A stretch of 64,000 nt of DNA from Trichormus sp. M33_DOE_039 (lineage in GTDB: Bacteria > Cyanobacteriota > Cyanobacteriia > Cyanobacteriales > Nostocaceae), in assembly GCA_015296085.1 (NCBI GenBank), contig DVDT01000100.1, positions 26,306 through 90,305 of the forward strand, in the 5' to 3' direction. Numbering within the stretch: position 1 is the first letter of the stretch; each line of letters starts with the position of its first letter. The notes below the pieces were generated by a model, which was not told where the DNA came from, did not search any database, and saw only the letters and a program-made list of their open reading frames with translations. Both the position numbers and the translations under genes were made by a program. Below are positions 27,057 through 34,429 of this stretch, piece by piece.

Positions 27057-28394
27057 ATGGAAGTCTACTGCACTCGTCCTAATTGTCCACGTCCACAAAA
27101 CTATTTTCCAGATTTAGATGACATCACTAAACTCAAGACAGCGCAGCAAAAATACTGTGTAACTTGTGGTATGCCTTTAATGCTAGATGGGAGATATGTA
27201 CCGACTAAGTTATTAGGAAAAGGGGGCTTTGGTACAGCTTTTCTAGCATGTGATCGCCGTATTCCAGGGATGCGTTCGTGTGTAGTTAAACAGTTTCAAC
27301 CTACAGGTAACTTAACACCTCAACAACTGGAGGTTGCAGCACAACTTTTTGAAAGAGAAGCAGAAGTTTTATCGGAAATCGGTAGGGTACATGAGCAAAT
27401 ACCTGAACTCTATGCCTTTTTTCCGATGATTGTTCCTAGTTGGCAAACAACAGCACAAGATCAATTCTTTTATCTGGTACAAGAATATATTAATGGACAA
27501 ACTTTAGAGACAGAATTGGCACAGTATGGTCAATTTTCTGAGGAGCAAGCTCTAGAAGTTCTGCGAGAAATTCTCAAGATACTGCAATTTATCCATCACA
27601 AAAATATTATTCATAGAGATATAAAACCCTCCAACATCATGCGTCGTCAGGATGGTAAGCTCTTTCTCTTAGATTTTGGTGCAGTTAAACAAGTCGCTAA
27701 CGTCTCAGGAGTTGCTACCAGTACTTCAACAGGTATTTACACTCTAGGTTTTGCTGCTCCTGAACAAATGGGAGGAAATAAAGTTTTCCCAGCTACGGAT
27801 TTGTACGCTTTAGCTGCGACTGTAGTCAATTTATTGACAAATCAGGAAATAACACAATTATTTGATTCTTATAGTAATCAGTGGATATGGCGAGAGCAAG
27901 TTAAGATTCCTCGTCACTTAGCTGATATTTTAGAGAAAATGCTCCAGCCTGCTGCCCAACAGCGTTTTCAATCAGCCGAAGAAGTGCTAGCAGCTCTTTC
28001 ACAAAAAAGAACACCCCCAACAGTTTTACAACAGCCACTAATATCGGCATCTCCTGCAACTTTCTCAATCTGGGAATTATTGAGTGGTGCGGCATTCAGC
28101 GGCTTTGAGGGAGTATTGATTGCGATCGCTTTGTTCACTTTCACTCAATCGCCAATCATTACTCTGAGTTTAGCTGGCATCATTTTGAGCTTACTGATAT
28201 TTGCCCAAACTAAGCGGTGGATTGAAAAATTCGATTTATTAATTATTGCCACAATTAGTTTGACTATTGTGTTGTTTATTCCCGGAATTATTAGACTACA
28301 AATTGTAGTTCTATCCGTTGCAGCAGCTTTAATAGCCATCTCGGCTACAGCACTGTTTCGTTTGATTTATAAATTACTGTCTCGGATCATCTAA
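27057..28394 (+). CDS. Ser/Thr protein kinase with zinc ribbon and C-terminal membrane region
   Basis: A 445-residue Hanks-type kinase. An N-terminal four-cysteine ribbon (C5, C10, C34, C37) precedes the kinase. The glycine loop is GKGGFG (54-59), the ATP lysine is K78, the catalytic loop HRDIKPSN lies at 186-193 and DFG at 206-208, so it should be active. After residue ~330 there are about four hydrophobic helices (for example AGIILSLLIFAQT, IVVLSVAAALIAISATALF), anchoring it in the membrane. A binding-protein gene follows 26 bp downstream, suggesting a sensor-kinase pair. It may phosphorylate cytoplasmic targets; none can be named. Confidence 0.92.
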   Translation: MEVYCTRPNCPRPQNYFPDLDDITKLKTAQQKYCVTCGMPLMLDGRYVPTKLLGKGGFGTAFLACDRRIPGMRSCVVKQFQPTGNLTPQQLEVAAQLFEREAEVLSEIGRVHEQIPELYAFFPMIVPSWQTTAQDQFFYLVQEYINGQTLETELAQYGQFSEEQALEVLREILKILQFIHHKNIIHRDIKPSNIMRRQDGKLFLLDFGAVKQVANVSGVATSTSTGIYTLGFAAPEQMGGNKVFPATDLYALAATVVNLLTNQEITQLFDSYSNQWIWREQVKIPRHLADILEKMLQPAAQQRFQSAEEVLAALSQKRTPPTVLQQPLISASPATFSIWELLSGAAFSGFEGVLIAIALFTFTQSPIITLSLAGIILSLLIFAQTKRWIEKFDLLIIATISLTIVLFIPGIIRLQIVVLSVAAALIAISATALFRLIYKLLSRII

Positions 28395-28420
28395 AAAAGT
28401 TCTGGCGTTAAGGCTTACCC

Positions 28421-29428
28421 ATGTCAGAGAAAAACGAAACACTGATACTTTTTTTAGCCAGTATTATACCCGTTGGTTTAGTTCTGGGTGGCTTATGGTT
28501 TGTGTTTGGCAGAGGCTCATCAACTCCCATACAAATCACTAACCAGATCATTTCCCAATGTAACGTGCCGAACCTACCGGAAGGGACATTCAATTACGGT
28601 GGTAGCACTACGTGGGCTACTATTCGGAGAGATGTAGACCCAGTATTACAAAAACTATGCCCTAAGTTTGTTTTTAGGTATGTTGACCCACCATCAGGAA
28701 ACCCTGGCTCTGAAACTGGGATCAAAATGCTGATAGCGAATCAACTCAACTTTTCTCAGTCTTCGCGCTCTTTTAAGCCAGAAGAAAATCTGGCAGCTCA
28801 ACAAAAAGGGTTTACGCTCAAAGAGATTCCAATTGCAATTGATGGCATTGCGATCGCTGTTAACCGCAACCTGAATATTCCTGGTTTAACGGTTGCCCAA
28901 CTCAAAGACATCTACACTGGTAAAATTACGAACTGGCAACAGGTCGGGGGAGTTAATTTACCCATAACACCCCTGACCCGCCCCAAAGAAGCTGGTGGTA
29001 CGGTAGAGTTTTTTATTGAGAACGTACTTGAGCAAAAAAGTTTTAGTAAAAATGTTCAATATATTGGCACAACTACTGAAGCACTCAGGAAATTAGACGC
29101 AATTCCCGGCAGCATTTACTACGCCTCCGCCCCAGAAGTAGTCCCTCAATGTACTGTTAAATCTCTACCCATCGGCAGGACAAGCACACAATTTATACCC
29201 CCCTACAAAGAACCACAAGTCAACCCATCTGATTGTCCAGCCAAACTTAACCAATTAAATACTGAGATGTTCCGTAAGGGAGAATATCCCATTACACGTA
29301 ATTTATTTGTAATTGTTAAACAAAACGGTCAAATAGACCAACAAGCAGGCGAAGCCTACGCTAATTGGCTCTTGTCATTGCAAGGTCAAGAACTGCTTGA
29401 GAAAACCGGATTTATCAGAATTAAGTAA
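28421..29428 (+). CDS. PstS-like substrate-binding protein, membrane-anchored
   Basis: A 335-residue type-2 periplasmic-binding protein. One N-terminal helix (ILFLASIIPVGLVLGGLWFVF) has no clear cleavage site or lipobox, so it is probably an anchor. The binding domain has GGSTTWATIRRDVDP, SSRSFKPEE, AIDGIAIAVNRNLNIPGL and LKDIYTGKITNWQQVGG, all typical of PstS-like proteins. A usual PstS has partners pstC, pstA and pstB; none is present. It follows the membrane kinase with a 26-bp gap, so it could serve as that kinase's ligand-sensing partner. The ligand is unknown. Confidence 0.87.
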   Translation: MSEKNETLILFLASIIPVGLVLGGLWFVFGRGSSTPIQITNQIISQCNVPNLPEGTFNYGGSTTWATIRRDVDPVLQKLCPKFVFRYVDPPSGNPGSETGIKMLIANQLNFSQSSRSFKPEENLAAQQKGFTLKEIPIAIDGIAIAVNRNLNIPGLTVAQLKDIYTGKITNWQQVGGVNLPITPLTRPKEAGGTVEFFIENVLEQKSFSKNVQYIGTTTEALRKLDAIPGSIYYASAPEVVPQCTVKSLPIGRTSTQFIPPYKEPQVNPSDCPAKLNQLNTEMFRKGEYPITRNLFVIVKQNGQIDQQAGEAYANWLLSLQGQELLEKTGFIRIK

Positions 29429-29625
29429 TACAAGTTGAAAATTTGCACTGAATTTTGTAGCTTGCTTTTCTTCTCTTTCAGAGACGCTACTGCGAATAGA
29501 GGCGTAAAAGCCTATCCGTAGGGTATTTTGAATTGATATTCCCCTCTCCGCCGCCGGAAAGGGGTTAAAGATGAGATAAAAAATTCTCACAAGCTGACAC
29601 TCAGCATTTAGGACTTCAGCACGGC

Positions 29626-30153
29626 CTAATAAGCATCTTGCAACTCGTAGAAATCAGGCGAAACGTAATCCTTTCGTAAAGGCCAGCCCACCCAATCCTC
29701 TGGCATTAAAATTCGCTTCAAATTGGGGTGTCCTTCGTAGATAATGCCGAACATATCGTAGGATTCACGTTCCTGCCAATCTGCGGTTTTCCAAATCCAG
29801 TAGACCGAAGGTACTCTAGGATTCTCACGGGGTAAAAACACCTTCACCCGTACTTCTTCAGGTTTGTCAGCGTTATCACCCACTTTGACTAAATGATATA
29901 CGCTGACTAAATCTTCCCCTGGGCCAAGGTCAATTCCCGATTGGAACTGAAGATAATTAAATCCATAAGCATAGAGAGCTGTAGCGATGGGTAGCAAGAA
30001 ATCTGGCTCGACCTTAATGATTTCTACACCATTCTTGTCAGGGGCTAAAGACTCATGAGCAAAGCCATTGTCTGCCAACCAATGAGAAATGGGGCCGGCT
30101 TGGACTATAGCTTCTGCCTCGGTTGGTACTGGTTTTAGTTCTTCATCAGCCAC
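29626..30153 (-). CDS. ndhJ: NAD(P)H-quinone oxidoreductase subunit J
   Basis: A 175-residue NuoC/30-kDa-type subunit of the NDH-1 connecting domain on the cytoplasmic face. The signature [22 protein letters not shown] and [15 protein letters not shown] is unmistakable. Its start overlaps ndhK by 8 bases (30146-30153), so translation is coupled. Last gene of the ndhC-K-J operon. Confidence 0.96.
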   Translation of the reverse strand: MADEELKPVPTEAEAIVQAGPISHWLADNGFAHESLAPDKNGVEIIKVEPDFLLPIATALYAYGFNYLQFQSGIDLGPGEDLVSVYHLVKVGDNADKPEEVRVKVFLPRENPRVPSVYWIWKTADWQERESYDMFGIIYEGHPNLKRILMPEDWVGWPLRKDYVSPDFYELQDAY

Positions 30154-30883
30154 GTTCTTGTTCCTCCTTCTGTGTTTTTGCTGTCAACAGTGCGGGTGGA
30201 ACAGGAAGTCCGATCGCTTCTGTCAATTCCTTAGGTGGGGTGAAGCGAGTTTCAGACTGCATATATTTACCAGTTAAAATTTCCGGCACTGGTTTCATAC
30301 TATGCGTAGTGCTATAGAAACGGTGGGTTTGCTTAATTTGACCACGTTCCTGCATGGAATCGTTAGCAATCTTCTTCCGTAGCTTGATAATTGCGTCAAT
30401 AATTGCTTCGGGACGGGGAGGACAACCAGGTAAGTACACATCCACAGGAATCAGTTTATCTACTCCCCGCACAGCCGTGGGGGAATCGACGCTAAACATC
30501 CCACCTGTAATTGTGCAAGCCCCCATTGCAATTACATATTTTGGTTCGGGCATTTGTTCATAAAGACGCACCAATTGAGGGGCCATCTTCATGGTGATTG
30601 TCCCGGCTGTAATAATCAAGTCAGCTTGACGGGGACTCGAACGGGGAATTAATCCAAAGCGATCGAAGTCAAAACGTGAGCCAATTAAAGCTGCAAACTC
30701 AATAAAGCAGCAAGCTGTACCAAACAGCAAAGGCCACAGACTAGAAAGCCTAGCCCAGTTATAAAGGTCATCAACCGTTGTCAAAATCACGTTTTCTGAC
30801 AAATCTTGAGTGACTGTCGGACGCTCAATTGGGTTGATGATTCGTTCTTTGTCCTGGGTGGTTAAATTAGAATTCAAGACCAT
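30146..30883 (-). CDS. ndhK: NAD(P)H-quinone oxidoreductase subunit K
   Basis: A 245-residue NuoB/PSST-type subunit that carries the terminal 4Fe-4S cluster N2 next to the quinone site. The four ligand cysteines are visible: C58 and C59 (GTACCFIEF), C123 (GACTITGG) and C154 ([10 protein letters not shown]). The C-terminal ~35 residues ([17 protein letters not shown]) are a charged extension. It overlaps ndhC by 10 bases upstream and ndhJ by 8 bases downstream, the conserved ndhC-K-J order. Confidence 0.97.
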   Translation of the reverse strand: MVLNSNLTTQDKERIINPIERPTVTQDLSENVILTTVDDLYNWARLSSLWPLLFGTACCFIEFAALIGSRFDFDRFGLIPRSSPRQADLIITAGTITMKMAPQLVRLYEQMPEPKYVIAMGACTITGGMFSVDSPTAVRGVDKLIPVDVYLPGCPPRPEAIIDAIIKLRKKIANDSMQERGQIKQTHRFYSTTHSMKPVPEILTGKYMQSETRFTPPKELTEAIGLPVPPALLTAKTQKEEQERG

Positions 30884-31236
30884 TCCAAAGCTCCTTTACG
30901 CCATGCGTAAACTAGGGCAACTACAAGAATTGCAATGAAAATCAGTGCCTCAATGAACGCCAATAACCCTAAACGATGAAAAGCTACCGCCCAAGGATAA
31001 AGGAACACCGTTTCCACATCAAAGACAACAAAGACCAGTGCAAACATATAGTAGCGGATGTTGAACTGAATCCAAGCACCTCCGATGGGTTCCATTCCTG
31101 ATTCATAGGTGGTACGACGTTCCAGGCTATTACCCGTGGGTCTAAGGAGCTTGGACGCTGAAAGTGCTAAGGCAGGTACTAGGCTACAGATAATGAGAAA
31201 GCCTAGTAGGTACTCGTAACCGCTAAGGACAAACAC
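30874..31236 (-). CDS. ndhC: NAD(P)H-quinone oxidoreductase subunit 3
   Basis: A 120-residue NuoA-type membrane subunit with three helices. Conserved features are [20 protein letters not shown] and the segment [16 protein letters not shown]. It starts with GTG at 31236, which places the usual [13 protein letters not shown] at the N-terminus. First gene of the ndhC-K-J operon. Confidence 0.96.
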   Translation of the reverse strand: MFVLSGYEYLLGFLIICSLVPALALSASKLLRPTGNSLERRTTYESGMEPIGGAWIQFNIRYYMFALVFVVFDVETVFLYPWAVAFHRLGLLAFIEALIFIAILVVALVYAWRKGALEWS

Positions 31237-31570
31237 AATGAATATCTACCGCTTATGGAGTATTTTCAGAGGGGGCTAGGGATTGGGGACTGGGGACTAG
31301 GGACTGGGGGCAAAGATTTTTAGATTTTAGGATTAAATGCAGTCTAAAATCGCATCACTCAATGCCCAATACCCGATCCCTAATCCCCAATACCCAATCC
31401 CTAGAATTGCGTAACTTTCTTTTACATTATATCTGTTTAGTTTTTCTGAAATCTGGGAAACAGACGGATTTCAGGTATTTGATTCGTTTGTGAGATTGAT
31501 AGAAAAGTCTAACGAATATGTCATAATTTTTAACGTATATTTAATAATTCCTCTCTGCGAGACCTGAGTC
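31237..31570. repeat. ndhC-rubA divergent gap with G-rich/C-rich heptad hairpin
   Basis: The 334-base divergent spacer holds G-rich heptad-like repeats at 31271-31310 (GGGGACT variants), a short inner stem (GATTTTAG with CTAAAATC) and complementary C-rich repeats at 31360-31402 (CCCCAAT, CCCTAAT variants). Together they can fold into a hairpin of about 130 bases. The promoters of ndhC and rubA lie on either side of it; the rubA side (31440-31560) is AT-rich. Confidence 0.6.
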
Positions 31571-31906
31571 ATGAGCGAACCAGCTGTTGAAACTACAGTG
31601 TTAGACCGCTACGAGTGTCGCGCCTGCGGTTATGTTTACGAACCTGAAAAGGGTGACGATAAGCATGACATTGCTCCAGGGACACCTTTTGCAGAATTGC
31701 CCGTCAATTGGCGTTGTCCTGTTTGTACGGCGAAAAAAGTTGCTTTTACCAATGTTGGCCCAGCAGGTACAGCATCTGGTTTCAAAGAAAACCTCGGTTA
31801 TGGTCTGGGTGTCAATACTCTCAACCCTGGACAGAAAAATCTTTTAATTTTTGGGGCTTTGGCTTTGGCCTTTTTGTTTTTTATGAGTCTCTACGGCTTG
31901 CAGTAA
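31571..31906 (+). CDS. rubA: Rubredoxin with membrane anchor
   Basis: A 111-residue rubredoxin. The iron is held by C16 and C19 (YECRACGY) and C49 and C52 (WRCPVC). A glycine-rich linker leads to one C-terminal helix (NLLIFGALALAFLFFMSLY), so the rubredoxin domain is tethered to the thylakoid membrane. In cyanobacteria, algae and plants RubA is needed for photosystem assembly. It precedes ycf48 and psbEFLJ, the conserved order. Confidence 0.95.
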   Translation: MSEPAVETTVLDRYECRACGYVYEPEKGDDKHDIAPGTPFAELPVNWRCPVCTAKKVAFTNVGPAGTASGFKENLGYGLGVNTLNPGQKNLLIFGALALAFLFFMSLYGLQ

Positions 31907-32029
31907 AGCAGGGTGTCACAGGCTAGTAACGCTTACTCACCACTTAATTCTGCTTGTAAAGCTTTTTACTAGATAGGTAAACCGTTTAGAGCGATTTACA
32001 CAAATTTAGAAACAAATAAAAAAAATCTC

Positions 32030-33061
32030 ATGCGATCAATGGTTATTGTGAAAAGTTGGCAGAAAATTTTTGCTTTGTTGGTGGTCGTCTTCTTGTGTAT
32101 TGGTTGTAGTAAAGTTCCGTCTACTAGCTACAATCCTTGGGCAGTTATTTCTGTACCAACTGAGGCAAAACTATTAGATATTGCCTTTACTAACAATCCT
32201 CAGCATGGTTTCCTTGTTGGTAGCAATGCCACTCTGTTAGAAACCAACGATGGTGGCAATACGTGGAAACCTCTGGAATTGGCTTTGGATGATGATCGCT
32301 ATCGGTTTGATTCAGTCAGTTTTGCAGGCCAAGAAGGTTGGATTGCTGGAGAGCCTTCTTTATTGCTACACACCACTGATGAGGGTCATTCTTGGTCACG
32401 TATTCCTCTGAGTTCTAAACTACCAGGTAATCCTATTTCTATTCATGCTTTGGCTGAGAATACAGCTGAAATGGCTACTGATGTCGGAGCAATATACAAA
32501 ACTACCGACGGTGGCAAAAACTGGAAAGCTCAAGTAGAAGCAGCAGTAGGGGTAGTACGTAACTTAGAACGTTCTGCTGATGGCAAATATGTAGCAGTTT
32601 CTGCTAAAGGTAGCTTCTACTCTACTTGGGAACCAGGACAAAATGCTTGGGTTCCTCATAACCGCAATAGTTCCCGACGTGTAGAAAATATGGGATTCTC
32701 AGAAGATGGCCGGTTGTGGTTACTAGCAAGAGGTGGCCAAGTCCAGTTTAGCGATCCAACTCAACCAGAAGCATGGCAAGAAGCTCAAAGTCCTGAATTG
32801 TCCACTAGTTGGGGTTTATTGGATTTGGCTTATCGTACACCTGATGAAATTTGGATTGGTGGTGGTAGCGGTAACTTATTGCTGAGTACCGATGGAGGCA
32901 AAACTTGGGAAAAAGACCGGGATGTAGAAGAAGTTGCAGCTAATTTGTACAAGATCGTCTTCTTGCGCCCAGAGCAAGGATTTATCATTGGCGATCGCGG
33001 CGTATTACTCAAATATCAACCTGATGGGGCTAAATCTGCCAAAACAGCAGCAGCAGCTTAA
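32030..33061 (+). CDS. ycf48: Photosystem II assembly protein Ycf48 (HCF136)
   Basis: A 343-residue lumenal lipoprotein that binds newly made D1 and its chlorophyll during early PSII assembly and repair. The signal peptide ends in a lipobox with Cys26 (FLCIGC). The seven-bladed propeller repeats are visible through NDGGNTWKPL, TDEGHSWSRI, TDGGKNWKAQ and TDGGKTWEKD, the BNR-like motif. The first ATG at 32030 is used, with another at 32039. It lies between rubA and psbE, both also PSII genes. Confidence 0.96.
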   Translation: MRSMVIVKSWQKIFALLVVVFLCIGCSKVPSTSYNPWAVISVPTEAKLLDIAFTNNPQHGFLVGSNATLLETNDGGNTWKPLELALDDDRYRFDSVSFAGQEGWIAGEPSLLLHTTDEGHSWSRIPLSSKLPGNPISIHALAENTAEMATDVGAIYKTTDGGKNWKAQVEAAVGVVRNLERSADGKYVAVSAKGSFYSTWEPGQNAWVPHNRNSSRRVENMGFSEDGRLWLLARGGQVQFSDPTQPEAWQEAQSPELSTSWGLLDLAYRTPDEIWIGGGSGNLLLSTDGGKTWEKDRDVEEVAANLYKIVFLRPEQGFIIGDRGVLLKYQPDGAKSAKTAAAA

Positions 33062-33180
33062 TGATAATCTAGGTTTTCAGTATCTTTCGGTTTTATGAGA
33101 AGCAAGTTGCAACTTGTAACTCTTTCTAAACTTTGTAGGATAATAAACTCAATAACATCTTCGTGAAGGTAGGGATCTAA

Positions 33181-33426
33181 ATGTCAGGGACTACTGGAGA
33201 ACGTCCGTTTTCTGATATTGTCACCAGTATTCGTTACTGGGTAATCCACAGTATCACCATTCCAGCACTATTCATTGCTGGTTGGTTATTTGTCAGCACC
33301 GGCCTGGCTTATGACGTGTTTGGTACTCCTCGTCCCGATGAGTATTACACACAAACAAGGCAAGAACTGCCAATTGTGAATAATCGTTTTGAAGCAAAAA
33401 AACAAGTTGAACAATTTATTAAGTAG
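33181..33426 (+). CDS. psbE: Cytochrome b559 alpha subunit
   Basis: An 81-residue PSII subunit with the single helix [18 protein letters not shown]. His23 (RYWVIHS), the haem ligand, is present. First gene of psbE-F-L-J. Confidence 0.97.
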   Translation: MSGTTGERPFSDIVTSIRYWVIHSITIPALFIAGWLFVSTGLAYDVFGTPRPDEYYTQTRQELPIVNNRFEAKKQVEQFIK

Positions 33427-33435
33427 TTTGCAATC

Positions 33436-33573
33436 ATGACTAGCGGCAATAACATCAACCAACCAGTTACCTATCCTATTTTTACGGTGAGATGGCTGGC
33501 AGTACACACATTAGCTGTGCCTACCGTATTCTTTTTGGGTGCGATCGCCTCAATGCAGTTTATTCAACGCTAG
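33436..33573 (+). CDS. psbF: Cytochrome b559 beta subunit
   Basis: A 45-residue PSII subunit that starts [20 protein letters not shown]. His24 (LAVHTLAV) supplies the second haem ligand; one helix follows. It begins 9 bases after psbE. Confidence 0.96.
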   Translation: MTSGNNINQPVTYPIFTVRWLAVHTLAVPTVFFLGAIASMQFIQR

Positions 33574-33593
33574 TTAACCACTAGGAGTTAATC

Positions 33594-33713
33594 ATGGAAA
33601 GAACGCCCAACCCTAATAATCAACCGGTAGAACTAAACCGGACTTCTTTGTACCTAGGACTACTACTAATTTTCGTTCTAGGGATTCTATTCTCCAGTTA
33701 CTTCTTTAACTAA
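33594..33713 (+). CDS. psbL: Photosystem II protein L
   Basis: 39 residues, [20 protein letters not shown] then one helix ending SSYFFN. PsbL stabilises the QA site and the dimer. AGGAG precedes the ATG by 7 bases; third gene of the operon. Confidence 0.97.
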   Translation: MERTPNPNNQPVELNRTSLYLGLLLIFVLGILFSSYFFN

Positions 33714-33785
33714 CTGGAACTTCTTGTTTTGAATCTAGGTTAATTTGACCTGTATTGACTTTTTATTAAGAGAGGAGCAAAACCT

Positions 33786-33908
33786 GTGTCTGCTGGAACT
33801 GGGAGAATTCCCCTGTGGGTCGTCGCTACGATCGCAGGATTAGGTGTAATTACTGTTGTAGGTATTTTCTTTTATGGGGCCTACGCTGGACTTGGTTCTT
33901 CAATGTAG
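33786..33908 (+). CDS. psbJ: Photosystem II protein J
   Basis: 40 residues from a GTG start, beginning [17 protein letters not shown] and ending GLGSSM. One helix. AGAGGAG precedes the GTG by 8 bases, confirming the start. PsbJ affects forward electron flow around QA/QB and PSII assembly. Last gene of psbE-F-L-J. Confidence 0.95.
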   Translation: MSAGTGRIPLWVVATIAGLGVITVVGIFFYGAYAGLGSSM

Positions 33909-33963
33909 ATTGCGAAGATTAAACCAATTCATCTAGCAGTTGTTTAAAAAACATCATTACAAA

Positions 33964-33997
33964 ACCGCCTATCTTCAAAAAGACAGGCGGTATTTTA
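33964..33997 (+). terminator. Terminator of psbE-F-L-J
   Basis: ACCGCCTATCTT, then a short A-rich loop and AAGACAGGCGGT, followed by ATTTTAAT. It lies about 55 bases after the psbJ stop and has the form of a Rho-independent terminator. Confidence 0.8.
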
Positions 33998-34145
33998 ATG
34001 ACTGATTAGTTAAACAATCAAGTTAATTGAAAATTAATCACGGGTAAAAATCAATCAACTTTGGATTTTGGATTGGCAATTTTAGATGAATACTGCCAAT
34101 AATAGGAGCTTATAGGTTGCTTTTAGGACAGGATTAGCAAAAAAA

Positions 34146-34173
34146 TCCCAAATCCCAAATCCCAAATCCCAAA
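34146..34173. repeat. Four perfect heptad repeats TCCCAAA
   Basis: Four back-to-back copies of TCCCAAA, followed by the variant TCTAAAA. An upstream TTTGGATTTTGGATT patch (34064-34078) and AATTTTAGAT (34080-34089) are complementary, so the region can fold. This is the short tandemly repeated repetitive sequence type known from Nostoc and Calothrix. Confidence 0.85.
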
Positions 34174-34207
34174 TCTAAAATTGACTAACCCGTTACTAAT
34201 TAGTCAA

Positions 34208-34318
34208 TTAACCAATATCATCGCGTTCAATGTACAAGAACATAAACGCCATTGTTGCGGCTGAAAAAACTAATCCAGTCAGAGGAACAAAGATAGAGGG
34301 CAAAAATGAAGCTGCCAT
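34208..34318 (-). CDS. psaI: Photosystem I subunit VIII
   Basis: 36 residues: [18 protein letters not shown], then the rest of one helix and a charged end with [10 protein letters not shown]. The LPSIFVPL core matches PsaI. It stabilises PSI trimers and PsaL binding. Monocistronic, convergent with psbEFLJ. Confidence 0.9.
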   Translation of the reverse strand: MAASFLPSIFVPLTGLVFSAATMAFMFLYIERDDIG

Positions 34319-34429
34319 AGTAAATAGTCCTGTCAAATTACACTACAATTCAAGACGAGCTTACTGCAAATTTAACCGGATTTTTTTAAATTCTAAAGAT
34401 TTTTAACACAGAGTTTCTGCCAAGATTGG

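Noticed and set aside
30620..30650. tRNA-like GGGACTCGAACGG sequence
   Set aside because: It lies inside ndhK coding sequence and no cloverleaf arms can be drawn around it.
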